NCBI RefSeq assembly: GCF_964355755.1
Contig: NC_092676.1
Location: forward strand, 5,440,288 to 5,500,287
DNA length: 60,000 nucleotides
Origin: Antedon mediterranea
Taxonomy: Eukaryota > Echinodermata > Crinoidea > Comatulida > Antedonidae
Direction: 5' to 3'
In this document: positions 47,901 through 55,026 of the stretch, one piece after another
Layout of the letters: the number at the start of each line of letters is the position of its first letter
How positions within the stretch are numbered: the first letter of the stretch is position 1
The notes under the pieces: model-generated
What the model was told of the DNA's origin: nothing
Databases searched by the model: none
The model's input: the letters and a program-made list of their open reading frames with translations, nothing else
Made by a program: the position numbers and the translations under genes

Positions 47901-49842
47901 GTTGATTATGTTTAATTAGAAATATCCTAATATTTCATTAAATTTCAATTAAACAGAATTAACTGAATAAGATAACTAAGTGATTCTGGTAAATATTTTA
48001 TTTATATAAATTATTGGTATTTTTTTTATCTGTGTAATATTTTAATGATGAATTATATCAAACACATATCTTTAAATTAGTTGATTATTATCATTGATAA
48101 AGTGAAAAATTAGCAAGGACAAGTTTACTGATTTTATATATTTAAAGATATGTTTTAAGCTCTGTCTATACACTATCAAACTGATTTGACAAACAAGTGT
48201 GATTTGCCCATATATGGTAGTAATATTCTCAAATATGGTAGTGATATGACATCATCATGACCATATGAGCATATCACATTTTTTGTCACATAAAGTTTGA
48301 TACATGTACATGGAGCTTTAAAATAGTCAGATACCTTCTTGAAATACATAAATGCGATACTAGATTTGTGTTTAAGTAACAAGAGCACCTGCTAAGACCC
48401 GCCCGTATGAATTTTATAATTTTTTTGAACATAAAAATCAAAAGAAATTAGAAACTGTGTTGTTCAAGATCAATCAAATCACATCATGATCAGTAAGAGC
48501 AATTAATAACAATTTTATTTTTCTATTTGATTATAATTTTCACCAAAGAAAGTGTAAATATTGCCTTTAATTTTTAATGAGATACACCCAACTTATACTT
48601 ATTTTGCATTTATTTCCTTTTGTATTTATTCATTTGTTAACTTAGTTGCCAGCGGGTATTTCAAGAAACGCATTGAAGGGTAACATGTAATTCTAATTTC
48701 AGAATGTTGGTACATGACTATTTAAAACCTATCCCAAAATATAATAATAGTGTCCTTTAAGATACAATGCAAAAATAATAACTAAACAGTAATTATTTAG
48801 TTGCTTTGTTTACTTTGACTTTTACAGGTACTCTGATTTCTCAAGTCTCTGTTGCCTCGTTGGCGCCATCGATGTCTGCGAGCCTTCAGATGCATTTTCA
48901 TCGTGTGAAGACTTGCTAAAAAATGAACTTCTCCGTGTGTTGATGATGATTATCGGGTTATCTTCGGTCATTGGCAATGTAGTTGTAATCGTTTCACGAA
49001 AGTTTAAAAAGGATAATGATTCAGGTAACAATGTTAATAGGGTCCAAACCACACTAATTACTAATCTTGCCGTGTCCGACTTGCTGATGGCAGTCTACTT
49101 GATCATCATTGCGAGTGCGGATATACACTTTCGTGGACGGTACGCGACAGCTGCAAGGAATTGGAAGAGCAGTTTTCTTTGCAGCTTTGCCGGGGCAATT
49201 TCTACTATCTCTGGGCAATGCTCAGTGTTTACACTGATGCTGCTGAGTGTGGATAGAGCTATTAACATTGTTAATCCATTTAGTACGAAACGCCTCAATC
49301 GTACAAAATGTAGAATCATTATCGGCTTCGCATGGCTATTTTGGATTGTGCTGAGTTTTCTTCCAATAACTGATATTTCATATTTTGGGGATAATTACTA
49401 TGGCAAAGAGAGTGTGTGCCTCGCTCTGCCGCTGACAAAGAGTCATTGGCAAGGCTGGGAGTATGCAGTCGCCATGTTTGTTGTATTTAACAGCATCGGG
49501 TTCATTGTAATAACAGTGAGCTACCTCGTAATCTTCTTATCGGTAAAGAGATCGGGGGCCACTGTCAATAGAGGACAGATGAGGAAGGAACAGTTGAAAA
49601 TGGCGAGGAAACTAGGCTTAATAGTTTTCACAGATTTCTGTTGCTGGGGTCCGATTATAGTAATGGCAATTGGTTCTGAGATGGGTTGGATGACGATTCC
49701 TGATGAAATATATGTTTGGGCAGCGACATTCATCATCCCCATCAACTCCGCAGTCAATCCGTATCTTTACACAATTGCTTATATGTTTAAGTGCAAAGTG
49801 CGTCAACCGGCAGTTGTACAGATTCCACTTAATACATTGTGA
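23673..49842 (+). CDS. Receptor gene 1: type C LGR (relaxin-receptor/GRL101-like LRR GPCR), 23-exon model
   Basis: The model joins exon 1 (23673-23961), an LRRNT exon (25313-25442), 20 LRR exons between 26,281 and 47,603, and the hinge/7TM exon (48828-49842). The total is 2,868 nt, open, 955 aa. The order (membrane-targeting start, stalk, cysteine-rich cap, LRR solenoid, hinge, 7TM) is that of leucine-rich-repeat GPCRs. The 7TM part matches the GRL101/relaxin-receptor branch. Such receptors sit in the plasma membrane, bind peptide ligands through the LRRs and signal through G proteins. Type C LGRs usually carry LDLa modules; none was recognised here. Twenty LRRs is about twice the relaxin-receptor number. 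Every LRR exon is phase 2 to 2, so skipping any keeps the frame. Which exons are spliced together in reality is unknown. Confidence 0.85.
24345..25264. mobile_element. DNA transposon remnant in intron 1 of gene 1
   Basis: The left end CGGCGCAGATCC (24,345-24,356) and right end GGATCGGCGCCG (25,253-25,264) are inverted with one mismatch. The paralogous element in gene 2 has a perfect 12-bp pair. Both ends are followed inward by G-rich/C-rich runs (gtgggggcgggggagggg; ctcccctcgtaccccc). The interior includes a 21-bp tandem gcgctaatgcggattgaag repeat. Small frames inside are not convincing genes. The right end lies 48 bp before the LRRNT exon. Confidence 0.6.
25313..25442 (+). CDS. Gene 1 exon 2: LRRNT cap
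   Basis: This encodes CPVYCHCEVLPTGGHRVRC and then a partial first repeat ending NLVHITEL. CPxxCxC...C is the N-terminal cysteine cap of LRR proteins. It is phase 1 in and phase 2 out (TT|GTAAGT). The acceptor aaagcag is a NAGNAG tandem: the CAG acceptor (exon from 25,313) is preferred. The AAG acceptor would add one Ala codon and keep the frame. Confidence 0.85.
25845..25899 (+). pseudogene. Decayed LRR exon, class C (copy 0)
   Basis: Aligned to intact exons, it has lost the acceptor AG (ttgag-a|gg in place of ttgaag|g), 17 nt of the conserved core, and the donor (ctGTTGTT in place of ctGTAAGT). The frame meets a stop (ATT TGA). Confidence 0.75.
26281..26352 (+). CDS. Gene 1 LRR exon 1
   Basis: 72 bp, flanked by tttgaag and GTAAGT, phase 2-2. 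The repeat starts YLSHNEI, continues STLPANVFDRLTALT and ends YL. It fits the typical LxLxxNxIxxLPxxxFxxLxxL pattern. Confidence 0.85.
26740..26833 (+). pseudogene. Decayed LRR exon, class B (copy 1)
   Basis: This carries the LRR core (acattggcagccaatg...) but has a 22-nt G-rich insertion (gggtgggggagtgggaggcc region) that shifts the frame. Its donor is ctTTAATT in place of ctGTAAGT. The acceptor ttgaag|g remains. Confidence 0.8.
27155..27209 (+). pseudogene. Decayed LRR exon, class C (copy 1)
   Basis: Same lesions as the copy at 25,845: acceptor lost (ttgagg), 17-nt core deletion, in-frame stop and donor lost. A minus-strand frame over this block (27,059-27,358) recurs in each unit and is not a gene. 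Confidence 0.75.
27810..27881 (+). CDS. Gene 1 LRR exon 2
   Basis: 72 bp, phase 2-2, consensus acceptor and GTAAGT donor. The repeat starts DLSWNQI, shares the invariant STLPANVFDRLTALT, and ends EL. Confidence 0.85.
28187..28214 (+). pseudogene. Fragment of a class C decayed LRR exon
   Basis: Only the distal part remains (tatagtagtttgacag, attaaacctgttg), joined to intron sequence of a neighbouring unit. This marks a deletion junction within the array. Confidence 0.55.
28785..28856 (+). CDS. Gene 1 LRR exon 3
   Basis: 72 bp, phase 2-2, intact splice sites. Starts DLRYNQI, same core, ends KL. Confidence 0.85.
29244..29337 (+). pseudogene. Decayed LRR exon, class B (copy 2)
   Basis: Same 94-bp structure as the copy at 26,740: G-rich 22-nt insertion, frame shift, donor ctTTAATT. 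Confidence 0.8.
29656..29710 (+). pseudogene. Decayed LRR exon, class C (copy 3)
   Basis: Acceptor ttgag-a, 17-nt core deletion, stop, and donor lost, as in the other class C copies. Confidence 0.75.
30299..30370 (+). CDS. Gene 1 LRR exon 4
   Basis: 72 bp, phase 2-2, intact splice sites. Starts DLRYNQI, same core, ends EL. It differs from LRR exon 3 only in the codon before the final Leu. Confidence 0.85.
30760..30853 (+). pseudogene. Decayed LRR exon, class B (copy 3)
   Basis: 94 bp with the same G-rich insertion (gggggagcaggaggcc variant) and lost donor. Confidence 0.8.
30953..31125 (-). mobile_element. Short poly(A)-tailed retroposon insertion
   Basis: About 173 bp break an otherwise conserved intron block between gtatcattgtata and ataatgtaatc; other units are continuous here. 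The insert starts with a T16 run, a poly(A) tail on the minus strand, and on that strand reads ...ACCGAATAAAA before the tail. Flanking ataat may be a short target duplication. It is probably a 5'-truncated LINE or SINE. Confidence 0.65.
31350..31404 (+). pseudogene. Decayed LRR exon, class C (copy 4)
   Basis: Same lesions as the other class C copies. The start reads GAATTCG and the acceptor is ttgagg. Confidence 0.7.
31992..32056 (+). pseudogene. Deleted class B LRR exon
   Basis: The intron, the acceptor and the first part of a class B exon are fused by deletion (tgtacattgaaggaaggaac). The rest of the class B exon and its ctTTAATT end remain. No acceptor tract is left. Confidence 0.7.
32376..32430 (+). 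pseudogene. Decayed LRR exon, class C (copy 5)
   Basis: Class C lesions. It shares private variants (cgtactaaaacc, attaaacctattg) with the copy at 34,073, showing a recent duplication. Confidence 0.7.
33053..33124 (+). CDS. Gene 1 LRR exon 5
   Basis: 72 bp, phase 2-2, acceptor ttggaag and donor GTAAGT. Starts YLGYNRI, same core, ends LITL. Confidence 0.83.
33688..33753 (+). pseudogene. Deleted class B LRR exon, second copy
   Basis: Same fusion as at 31,992 (acattgaaggaaggaac), within the recently duplicated 1.7-kb unit. Confidence 0.7.
34073..34127 (+). pseudogene. Decayed LRR exon, class C (copy 6)
   Basis: Near-identical to the copy at 32,376, including private variants; same splice and frame lesions. 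Confidence 0.7.
34718..34789 (+). CDS. Gene 1 LRR exon 6
   Basis: 72 bp, phase 2-2, intact splice sites. Starts DLRYNQI and ends KL. The core reads STLAANVF, not STLPANVF: acattgGcagcc is the class B pseudo-exon variant, suggesting gene conversion from a decayed copy. Confidence 0.83.
35174..35267 (+). pseudogene. Decayed LRR exon, class B (copy 4)
   Basis: 94 bp, G-rich insertion, donor ctTTAATT. Confidence 0.8.
35586..35640 (+). pseudogene. Decayed LRR exon, class C (copy 7)
   Basis: Acceptor ttgag-a, 17-nt core deletion, in-frame stop, lost donor. Confidence 0.75.
36035..36106 (+). CDS. Gene 1 LRR exon 7
   Basis: 72 bp, phase 2-2, intact splice sites. Starts YLSGNYI, core RTLPVNVFDGLTALR, ends EL. 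It is the most diverged of the proximal exon group. Confidence 0.83.
37011..37082 (+). CDS. Gene 1 LRR exon 8
   Basis: 72 bp, phase 2-2, donor GTGAGT. Starts FLHGNQL, core STLPTNAFNGLTSLT, ends YL. It founds the distal exon subgroup (NAFNGLTSL). Confidence 0.83.
37866..37931 (+). pseudogene. LRR exon truncated by a 48-bp perfect palindrome
   Basis: After tttgcag the exon begins like LRR exons 14 and 19 (NLDNNAI) but breaks after aacgct. A perfect palindrome follows at 37,884-37,931 (left arm atacatattgcactacattg..., right arm its reverse complement), and then intron sequence of another unit. The frame soon reaches a TAG. A degenerate copy of the palindrome (attgcaatattgcaatatag) lies in the intron after LRR exon 19 near 47,300. 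The truncation probably arose by deletion from exon to palindrome. Confidence 0.7.
38251..38322 (+). CDS. Gene 1 LRR exon 9
   Basis: 72 bp, phase 2-2, acceptor intact. The donor is GTGTGT, weaker than the GTAAGT or GTGAGT of its neighbours. Starts DLGYNQI, core SKLSANAFDGLTTM, ends ITL. It may be skipped. Confidence 0.72.
38773..39081. repeat. Three tandem copies of a 103-bp intron segment
   Basis: The word tttataccttaaccgtataa begins at 38,773, 38,876 and 38,979, exactly 103 bp apart. The corresponding intron near 36,605 has a single copy. Confidence 0.9.
39385..39456 (+). CDS. Gene 1 LRR exon 10
   Basis: 72 bp, phase 2-2, donor GTGAGT. Starts YLDGNQL, core SKLPTNAFNGLTSLT, ends NL. It is a duplicate of LRR exon 8 together with about 2.4 kb of flanking intron. 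Confidence 0.83.
40032..40070 (+). CDS. Possible 39-bp mini-exon or exon remnant
   Basis: This is flanked by tttctttgaag and GTAAGT and is phase 2-2 compatible, so 13 codons (IFHCEQYYGSTC) would keep the frame. It lacks the LRR pattern and looks like a shortened, decayed LRR exon with surviving splice sites. It was left out of the 955-aa model; including it would give 968 aa. Confidence 0.3.
40297..40362 (+). CDS. Gene 1 LRR exon 11 (66 bp)
   Basis: The acceptor ttttcaag|T replaces the usual ttgaag|G and the donor is GTGAGT. The exon is 6 nt shorter: after the shared Leu it reads ETNQIRTLEANAFNGLKVL and ends QKL, a 22-residue repeat missing the first two positions. Confidence 0.75.
41069..41140 (+). 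CDS. Gene 1 LRR exon 12
   Basis: 72 bp, phase 2-2. Starts WLNDFKI (Phe replaces the usual Asn of LxxN), core STLPTNAFNGLTSLT, ends EL. Confidence 0.8.
41260..41331 (+). CDS. Gene 1 LRR exon 13
   Basis: 72 bp, phase 2-2, acceptor ctttaaag, donor GTGAGT. Starts RLDGNQL, core STLSTNAFNGLTSLT, ends EL. The intron before it is only 119 bp. Confidence 0.82.
42017..42091 (+). CDS. Gene 1 LRR exon 14 (75 bp)
   Basis: Acceptor ttttttacag, donor GTAAAT. Encodes NLDNNIITSIDPDAFSSVA and ends SLSIL, a 25-residue repeat of a different type from its neighbours. Confidence 0.8.
42166..42203. repeat. Intronic hairpin
   Basis: The arms cccctaatt and aattagggg flank a short atcgaaaa-type loop just after LRR exon 14. 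A mutated version lies after LRR exon 19 near 47,193-47,228. It is probably a small foldback insertion that predates the block duplication. Confidence 0.55.
42498..42563 (+). CDS. Gene 1 LRR exon 15 (66 bp)
   Basis: A duplicate of LRR exon 11 with acceptor tttcaag|T and donor GTGAGT. Reads ETNQISTWEANAFNGLKAL and ends QKL. Trp replaces the conserved Leu of the STL motif, which could weaken the repeat. Confidence 0.72.
42888..43085 (-). pseudogene. LINE ORF2 C-terminal segment
   Basis: 65 codons with SRSQTRKKLYVPKYRTNIGQ, SIKYSGAKLWNEIPDYLR and KFKKEM match the usual C-terminal region after the RT in Jockey/CR1-type LINEs. It is separated from the RT by a deletion and stops. Confidence 0.7.
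43214..44293 (-). pseudogene. LINE reverse transcriptase, truncated
   Basis: 359 codons with NKAVGLDQINPKLI, NYRPISVLPQFSKVFEKIIN, VGIFLDLKKAFDTVNHQILL and TCGVPQGSVLGPTLFLIYVN. The sequence stops soon after YVNDI, so the catalytic FADD motif and the thumb are missing. This fits an internal deletion of a few hundred bases before the C-terminal segment. Confidence 0.85.
44374..45078 (-). pseudogene. LINE AP endonuclease domain, 5'-truncated
   Basis: 234 codons contain RGGGVGAYIHDS, LIVGVLYRQPN, ECILIGDFNIN, RTTIDHVYTN and LDISDHLA, the conserved blocks of the APE-type endonuclease (GDFN, DH...SDH). The N-terminal part is missing. The frame ends at the 7-bp duplication before the RT. Confidence 0.82.
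45730..45801 (+). CDS. Gene 1 LRR exon 16
   Basis: 72 bp, phase 2-2, donor GTGAGT. Starts WLNDSKI, core STLPTNAFNGLTSLT, ends EL. It is a duplicate of LRR exon 12. Confidence 0.8.
45965..46036 (+). CDS. Gene 1 LRR exon 17
   Basis: 72 bp, phase 2-2. Starts RLDGNQL, same core, ends EL. It begins exactly 235 bp after LRR exon 16 and encodes the same repeat as LRR exon 18 with three silent differences. Confidence 0.83.
46200..46271 (+). CDS. Gene 1 LRR exon 18
   Basis: 72 bp, phase 2-2, exactly 235 bp after LRR exon 17. Same protein sequence as exon 17 (RLDGNQL start). Confidence 0.83.
47048..47122 (+). CDS. Gene 1 LRR exon 19 (75 bp)
   Basis: Acceptor tttttacag, donor GTAAGT. NLDNNAITTIDPDTFSSVA and ends SLSIL. 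Duplicate of LRR exon 14. Confidence 0.82.
47532..47603 (+). CDS. Gene 1 LRR exon 20 (last repeat)
   Basis: 72 bp, phase 2-2, acceptor gttttttag, donor GTAAGT. Starts KLRGNKL, then QVYRDRTFQQLIGLK, ends EL. It is unique in the window, as expected for the membrane-proximal repeat joined to the hinge. Confidence 0.82.
48158..48317. mobile_element. MITE in the last intron of gene 1, same family as 6,304
   Basis: Starts agctctgtctatacactatc and ends tttgatacatgtacatggag plus ct. The interior resembles the 6,304 copy (gtgatttgcccatatatgg, catatcacattttttg). TTAA/TTTA bases flank it. Confidence 0.72.
48828..49842 (+). CDS. Gene 1 last exon: hinge and seven-transmembrane domain
   Basis: It follows tgacttttacag and completes the split Leu codon. 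The hinge has YSDFSSLCCLVGAIDVC and DAFSSCEDLLKNELLR, like the F-x-x-CC and SSFEDLL hinge of GRL101/relaxin receptors. TM1 holds GNVV, TM2 NLAVSDLL, TM3 ends SVDRA (DRA in place of DRY, about residue 760), ECL2 SVCLAL, TM6 VFTDFCCWGPI (LGR signature) and TM7 NPYLY (about 928). The extracellular disulfide Cys pair (end of ECL1 and ECL2) is present. The cytoplasmic tail is only about 20 residues, short for the family. This exon has no decayed copies in the window. Confidence 0.92.
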
Positions 49843-50800
49843 TTTAATTATTTATTGTGCAAATCTATATTTTAGCGTTGTTTTGCTTATGAAATTTTCA
49901 TCTATCGTATTCATGTGATCTTTAGCATTTAAATCGTAGTATTATGATAACAATGATTTGACTTAAGAAATGGTTACATTAGTAGATTAATTAAGATAGA
50001 TTAAGTTTATCTTATAATAGTTTAATCCAGACCCATCCCCATTTTTAATTCCAGCCATCCTCTTTTTCGTTGTAGTTTAAGTGTTTCTGAGATTGTGTTG
50101 TAATTGTGTTTGTTTCTGCTAACCATGCTAAGTGGCTGGCGGGTTTGTTTCTGCTGTTGTTTTTCGTTTAAAAGTTAAAAACAAATAAATTGTAGTTCAT
50201 ATTTTTGTTAGCCGGTCTACATAGACTAATCTGTGTCAAATCTAACGGTCAGTTTGCTTATTATATATTGACTGTTTCATACATAATTATGATAAGTTAT
50301 TCATTATCTTTCTCGTTCCTGTCGATTTGACATCTGGTAGAAAACGATATTTTGTAACGTTACATTTCAATCTTATATTCTTATCTCAAGTTACGGAGAA
50401 TAACATATAATGTATAGCATATTATTATCAACCACTTTTGTTGTCAAAAATATGCTTACATTTAATTGTTTTGACAAATAAAAAATCATTATATATATCA
50501 TTTAAACAAAATAATGCTCGTTAAAAGCATTTTGTATATATTTCTGTAACCAATTTTTATTTTAAATATTTTTTTTAACGAAATGGCTAATTTACAGAAT
50601 GAAAATGTCCCCAAAAAAGCACATGGAAAGTTAATGTGTGAAAAAGATTTAATAGCTATATTTAGATATAATTCAATGCAATTGATGATTATCATTACGT
50701 AACGATTTAGTAAAGTTTGAAGAATTGAAGAATGTAGTTTGTTATGCTATTACGTGTTAAGATTTTATATTCATTATTCTATATGCTGTTTGACTTTTGT
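49843..50800. other. 3' UTR and spacer after gene 1
   Basis: An AATAAA at 50,184-50,189, about 340 nt past the stop, is a plausible poly(A) signal. No further gene was recognised; the minus-strand frame at 50,498-50,695 has no domain. Confidence 0.5.
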
Positions 50801-52244
50801 ATCAAATTTTCATAGAAAAATCTATTGTCCCCTAAAAACATGCAAAATGAAAAAAAAAATAATCAGACTTTGAAAAGGGCCATTTGGTAGTTTTATTAAC
50901 GTTGTTCACTTCTGTAGAAAAAAATAAATAAACATTTTTATTTCACTTTAAAAAAAAAAATAAAAAGAAACGGTTAATTTTAACCAAAAACCATTGTCTG
51001 GCAGAAAATTTAGGTGCTTTTTACTTTAATTTACTTTTTCAGGTAAATATTTTTTTTCGATCCAATTTTTGGTCAAAGTTATTGACTATTATGGGATATT
51101 AAAATGGCATAATCAATAACAATTTTAAAAAAAACACTTTTTTTCATTGGTGCTATTGTAGATTTAAACAATTCATAAATGTAGTTTTGTGTATGATAAA
51201 TTAGTTGACGATTTAGTCAATTTAAACAAGAATTTATTGGTATGTTTGTTAATGTTTATTAATGTTTTAATTATCTGAAGATTTCAATAGATTTAAAGAT
51301 GTATTGTACCTTAAACACAAACAAATGAAAGTCAAAATATTCTAAATTTAAATTGGCCATATCAAAGTAATATTAAAGTTATTCACTTTAAGTCGAAAAT
51401 TCGAGCCAAAAACAACAAGTTTACGTAATTAACACGTAAATTAGTTTGATTACATTTCGTCTGGAAAATCGTCACGAGCGAAAGTAAAATAAAGATTTAA
51501 AACCAAAAGTATGCATTATGCATGATGCTAATTAGGATTGTTTACAACTCGTCACGGTTGAGAAGGTGTTCAGATCGCGAGGAAGTTTTATGATTATGCA
51601 TACATAGTAGCCAAAAAAGCGCGTTGCATTATGAGATATGTTTTGATCGAAAACTTTGACTGGAAGTCACAGTTTTTTTAAACTAAAAAACGTCTGTATT
51701 TCAGTAAAATAATTTTTTTTTTCGACTAATTTTTGGGGAAAGTTAATAACTATTATGATACTTCAAAATGACCAACCTTTTTTCAAAATCTTCTAATTTT
51801 TATTTTTTGGAATTTGACAAAGGGACAATACATCTTTAAACAATTCATAAATGTATAGTTTTTGTTAAATAATTCATAAATGTATACTTTTTGTTGGTAA
51901 TCACTAAATATTTTACAAATTAAAATGGCATAGGCCTATTCAACAAAAATAAAAAAAAAACTTTTGTTATTGGTGCTATTGTAGATTCAAACATTTCATA
52001 AATGTAGTTTTGTGTATGATAAATTAGTTGACGATTTAGTCAATTTAAAAAAGAATTTTTTTAGTGTAGTTTGTTAATGTTTATTATTGTTTTAATTATC
52101 TGAAGATTTAAATAGATTTAAACAATTCATAAATGTATAGTTTTTGTTGGTAATCAGTAAATATTTTAGTAGATTTCGAGATTGTTGTTTGGTATATGTA
52201 TTTTGTCATACTTTCGTAACAGATTTTCCAATAAAAAAATCTTG
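50801..52244. other. MITE-rich spacer between the paralogues
   Basis: Recurrent words (tgtcccctaaaaac, aatcagactttga, acaattcataaatgtatag) mark overlapping copies of AT-rich foldback repeats. The reverse complement of the 50,825 block occurs at 53,386-53,440. No gene was seen. Confidence 0.55.
51292..51840. mobile_element. Foldback MITE with tttaaagatgtattgt ends
   Basis: The left end tttaaagatgtattgtacc and right end ggacaatacatctttaaa are inverted (about 16-18 bp matching), enclosing about 550 bp of AT-rich, non-coding DNA. A related right end (gcaatacatctttaaaat) lies at 53,432-53,451. Confidence 0.65.
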
Positions 52245-52248
52245 TTAA

Positions 52249-52400
52249 GGCTAATTTACATAGACGAGCGGTAACGGTAAGCGGAAAATCGCGTAGCTTG
52301 TCGCACATATCTACACTGCGCGCGTTTCCGCTCATATTTTGGTTTCCACTTACCGTTTTTTTCACCGCTTTCAGTTACCGCTCGTCTGTGTAAATTGGTC
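52249..52400. mobile_element. MITE with TTAA target site (piggyBac-like)
   Basis: The element is about 152 bp between TTAA at 52,245 and TTAA at 52,401. Inverted ends: ggctaatttacatagacgag at the left; the right end in reverse complement reads gaccaatttacacagacgag. Both continue into cggtaac. Exact TTAA duplication is the piggyBac hallmark, though small size and composition alone do not prove the superfamily. Confidence 0.7.
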
Positions 52401-52684
52401 TTAAGGAAGTAATATCAATCCTACTATTAAAAAGATAATGTGCAAAAGAAGTTTTATCATGTGTGCTATAATTTGAGTATTATTATTTGAGTAACAAAAG
52501 GACATCATTATCATGGTACTGTTACACCGTTCGTCGTCATAGGAATTATAAAATACTCTACTCAAATATATTTCTAAACCAGATAATTTATTTACATATT
52601 ATACTTTCAAAAGTTTTATCTTGAGCTCCGTCATTACCTCAAGTCATCTTTCCCGCGATCAAGTTCATTTTAATCGTTTAAGCT

Positions 52685-52815
52685 TGATTCACATTAGGAT
52701 GCAACGCAAAGAGTTGACCAATGACAAGCAACAGTCGAATAAATCCATCGCTTGTAATTGGTCAAACCCCTTACGTTGCGTTACGCCGTTGTGTTGCGTC
52801 TCTAGTGCGAAGAAC
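52685..52815. mobile_element. Foldback MITE with CCAAT motifs, copy 2
   Basis: The arms gattcacattaggatgcaac ... gttgaccaatgacaagc and cgcttgtaattggtcaaac ... gttgcgtctctagtgcgaag form the same stem-loop as at 22,259 and 54,904. The overlapping frames at 52,621-52,880 are not genes. Confidence 0.72.
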
Positions 52816-53713
52816 CAATCATTGTTTATAGCTGTAGAGTATTGTATGTGCTGCGGCCTGTGAGCAATGTTATTCAACATAGATTATTCAACATATTTAA
52901 AGACCACTACAGTACTGTGGCCTTTTCTTCAATTCTACACGGACAACCGGACCCACCCTTCCTCACGTTTAAGCGTTCCTGATGTAGTAGCAAACGTTAT
53001 TTATGAAAGCTCCATTTTAATAAATATCTCATAATTCATTTCTGCAAATGAGAGAGGATATAAAAATCGCCATGCTTTAAACTTACACATTTTCTTTCCA
53101 CTTTATCTGATATATGAGTCGTATGGATGCATGTCATGATAATTGTTTCTGATTGGTCAGTTTAGGCCCCTGCTATTGTTTCACTTTATTAAGCAGAATC
53201 TCATAAATAATTTATATTCAAATAAATAAAGCAACAAAATAGTCAAATTGACTGGCAGTCAATGGCTTTTTGGTTGAATTTAACCATTTATTTTGTCATT
53301 TTATAAGTGAAAACATTTTTTTAATCTGTTTTTTTTCTACGAAAGTGATTAGGCCCTACCTTTTTTAAAACTAAAATCTAATCTATTCAAAGTCTGATTT
53401 TATTAATCTTTATTTTTCATGTTTTTGGGGTGCAATACATCTTTAAAATATAATATCAAAACATTGTTGGCCAACAAAAAGTTCAAAACCATAATGTTAT
53501 GTTATGCATAATAATTGATAACAACACTTAGATATATACAATACTTTCCTGCGTCACAATATTAAATATCTATATATATAAAAGGCAAACACAAAAGGTT
53601 TGTTCCTGATTCTCGCCGCGGTACAACATCCGATTGGTGTGAATTCTGTACTCAACATCAATCTCGCAACGAAGATGGTCATGGGATAACAAGTTCGTAA
53701 ACCAAATATATAT

Positions 53714-54180
53714 TGAATTTTGACTTGGGTCAAAAGGCTACTTAGTCCTGACCCTGGAAAATGGAAATCTATCCCAAATTATTATATGTACACAATTGAA
53801 TATACAACTTATATTAGTATAATGAATACAGACAATCACACAATGTTAAAGAATATGCCACCCTTTTATCAAACACTTTTAGAAGAACTGGTGAATCTAA
53901 ATAATATTGTTAGTTCTGTCCACACAACGCTAAAGAAATTAAATCCTAAAGTATGAGAGAACAAGTATTCAACAGTAAATGGCAAATAAATGTATTTTAG
54001 CTCTTTGATAAATTCAGGATTTCGAACAGTAAATGATATTATTGTAAACAGCAAACTGATAACATATCATGAACTTCTTCCTAAGTTATCTAAGAAAGAA
54101 AATGTGTTCATTGATATTTTGCTCTTGTTAATCCTATACCAAATCAATGGAAATAGTTTTAACTTATACACCAAGTATTG
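53714..54180 (+). pseudogene. Decayed L1/Tx1-like LINE C-terminal fragment
   Basis: A plus-strand frame reads MTWVKRLLSPDPGKWKSIPN and, after a gap, LPPFYQ-like NMPPFYQTLLEELVNL. A second frame just downstream has SGFRTVNDIIVNSKLITYHE followed by LLPKLSKKENVF. These resemble successive blocks after the RT in L1/Tx1-type LINEs (WxKRLL...W, LPxFYxxxL, TVxDL, SFxEL). Frame changes show it is dead. The assignment rests on pattern memory only. Confidence 0.45.
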
Positions 54181-54424
54181 AAAGTGAATCAGAAAAAACA
54201 CTGTACCACGATTCCTGTACATTTTAGAGACATCCTATTCACTGTAAAGTCTCTATCCCACATTTTAGTTTTTATATCCTCAATTTTTTATTTTACATTA
54301 CGTATACTTGTGGCTGGTCCTCAAAAGAGAAACCCAGAAAAAAAACTACTAAAAAAGTATGTCTATGTAGGCCTATCGACACTTTTTGTGCTTATATACA
54401 CGTGAATTGTGTATTTTGTTGATC

Positions 54425-54895
54425 ATAGTTAATTGTGTATTGTTATTAGTTTCTGTAATGACATATCTGAAGTTTAATTACAAGAGGGTATTGTATTGAT
54501 TATTGTTAATTGTTTATTGATTGATTAATGTTAATTGTGTATTGATTTATTATTGTTAATTGTGTATTGTATTGATTATTGTTAATTGTGTATTGTATTG
54601 ATTATTGTTAATTGTGTATTGACTGATTATTGTTAATTGTGTATTGTATTGATTATTGTTAATTAGATGTTGAAGCTTGGTTCTCACTTGTATTGATTAT
54701 TGTTAATTGTGTATTGTATTGATTATTGTTAATTGTGTATTGTATTGATTATTGTTAATTGTGTATTGTATTGATTATTATTAATTGTGTATTGTATTGA
54801 TTATTGTTAATTGTGTATTGTATTGATTATTGTTAATTGTGTATTGTATTGATTATTGTTAATTGTGTATTGATTGATTAATGTTAATTAGATGT
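54425..54895. repeat. 26-bp AT-rich minisatellite
   Basis: Many copies of attgattattgttaattgtg plus tattgt (26 bp), with shorter variants. An insert attagatgttgaagcttggt with ctcacttg occurs midway (54,661-54,690) and again at the end, where it merges into the MITE at 54,904. The insert therefore looks like a piece of the MITE edge amplified within the array. Confidence 0.85.
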
Positions 54896-54903
54896 TGAAG
54901 CTT

Positions 54904-55026
54904 GGTTCTCACTAGGACGCAACCAAAAGGACGGAAGGGCAACGTAAGAAATCTGACCAATCACAAACGATAGCTTTTCATTGGTCAACTCGGCATACGA
55001 CCTTGCGTTGCGTCCTAGTTGGGACC
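54904..55026. mobile_element. Foldback MITE with CCAAT motifs, copy 3
   Basis: The arms ggttctcactaggacgcaac ... ctgaccaatcacaaacg and cattggtcaactcggcatac ... gcgtcctagttgggacc. Same element and position as copy 1 upstream of gene 1. Copy 3 lacks a short internal stretch (cgtaacagtcgcttg). Confidence 0.8.

Noticed and set aside
49095-49806. Minus-strand frames of 62-78 codons within the 7TM exon
   Set aside because: Antisense shadows of the receptor coding sequence, without domains or splice support.
52621-52880. Frames of 80 and 63 codons on opposite strands
   Set aside because: Both lie on the foldback MITE copy at 52,685-52,815 and have no recognised similarity.
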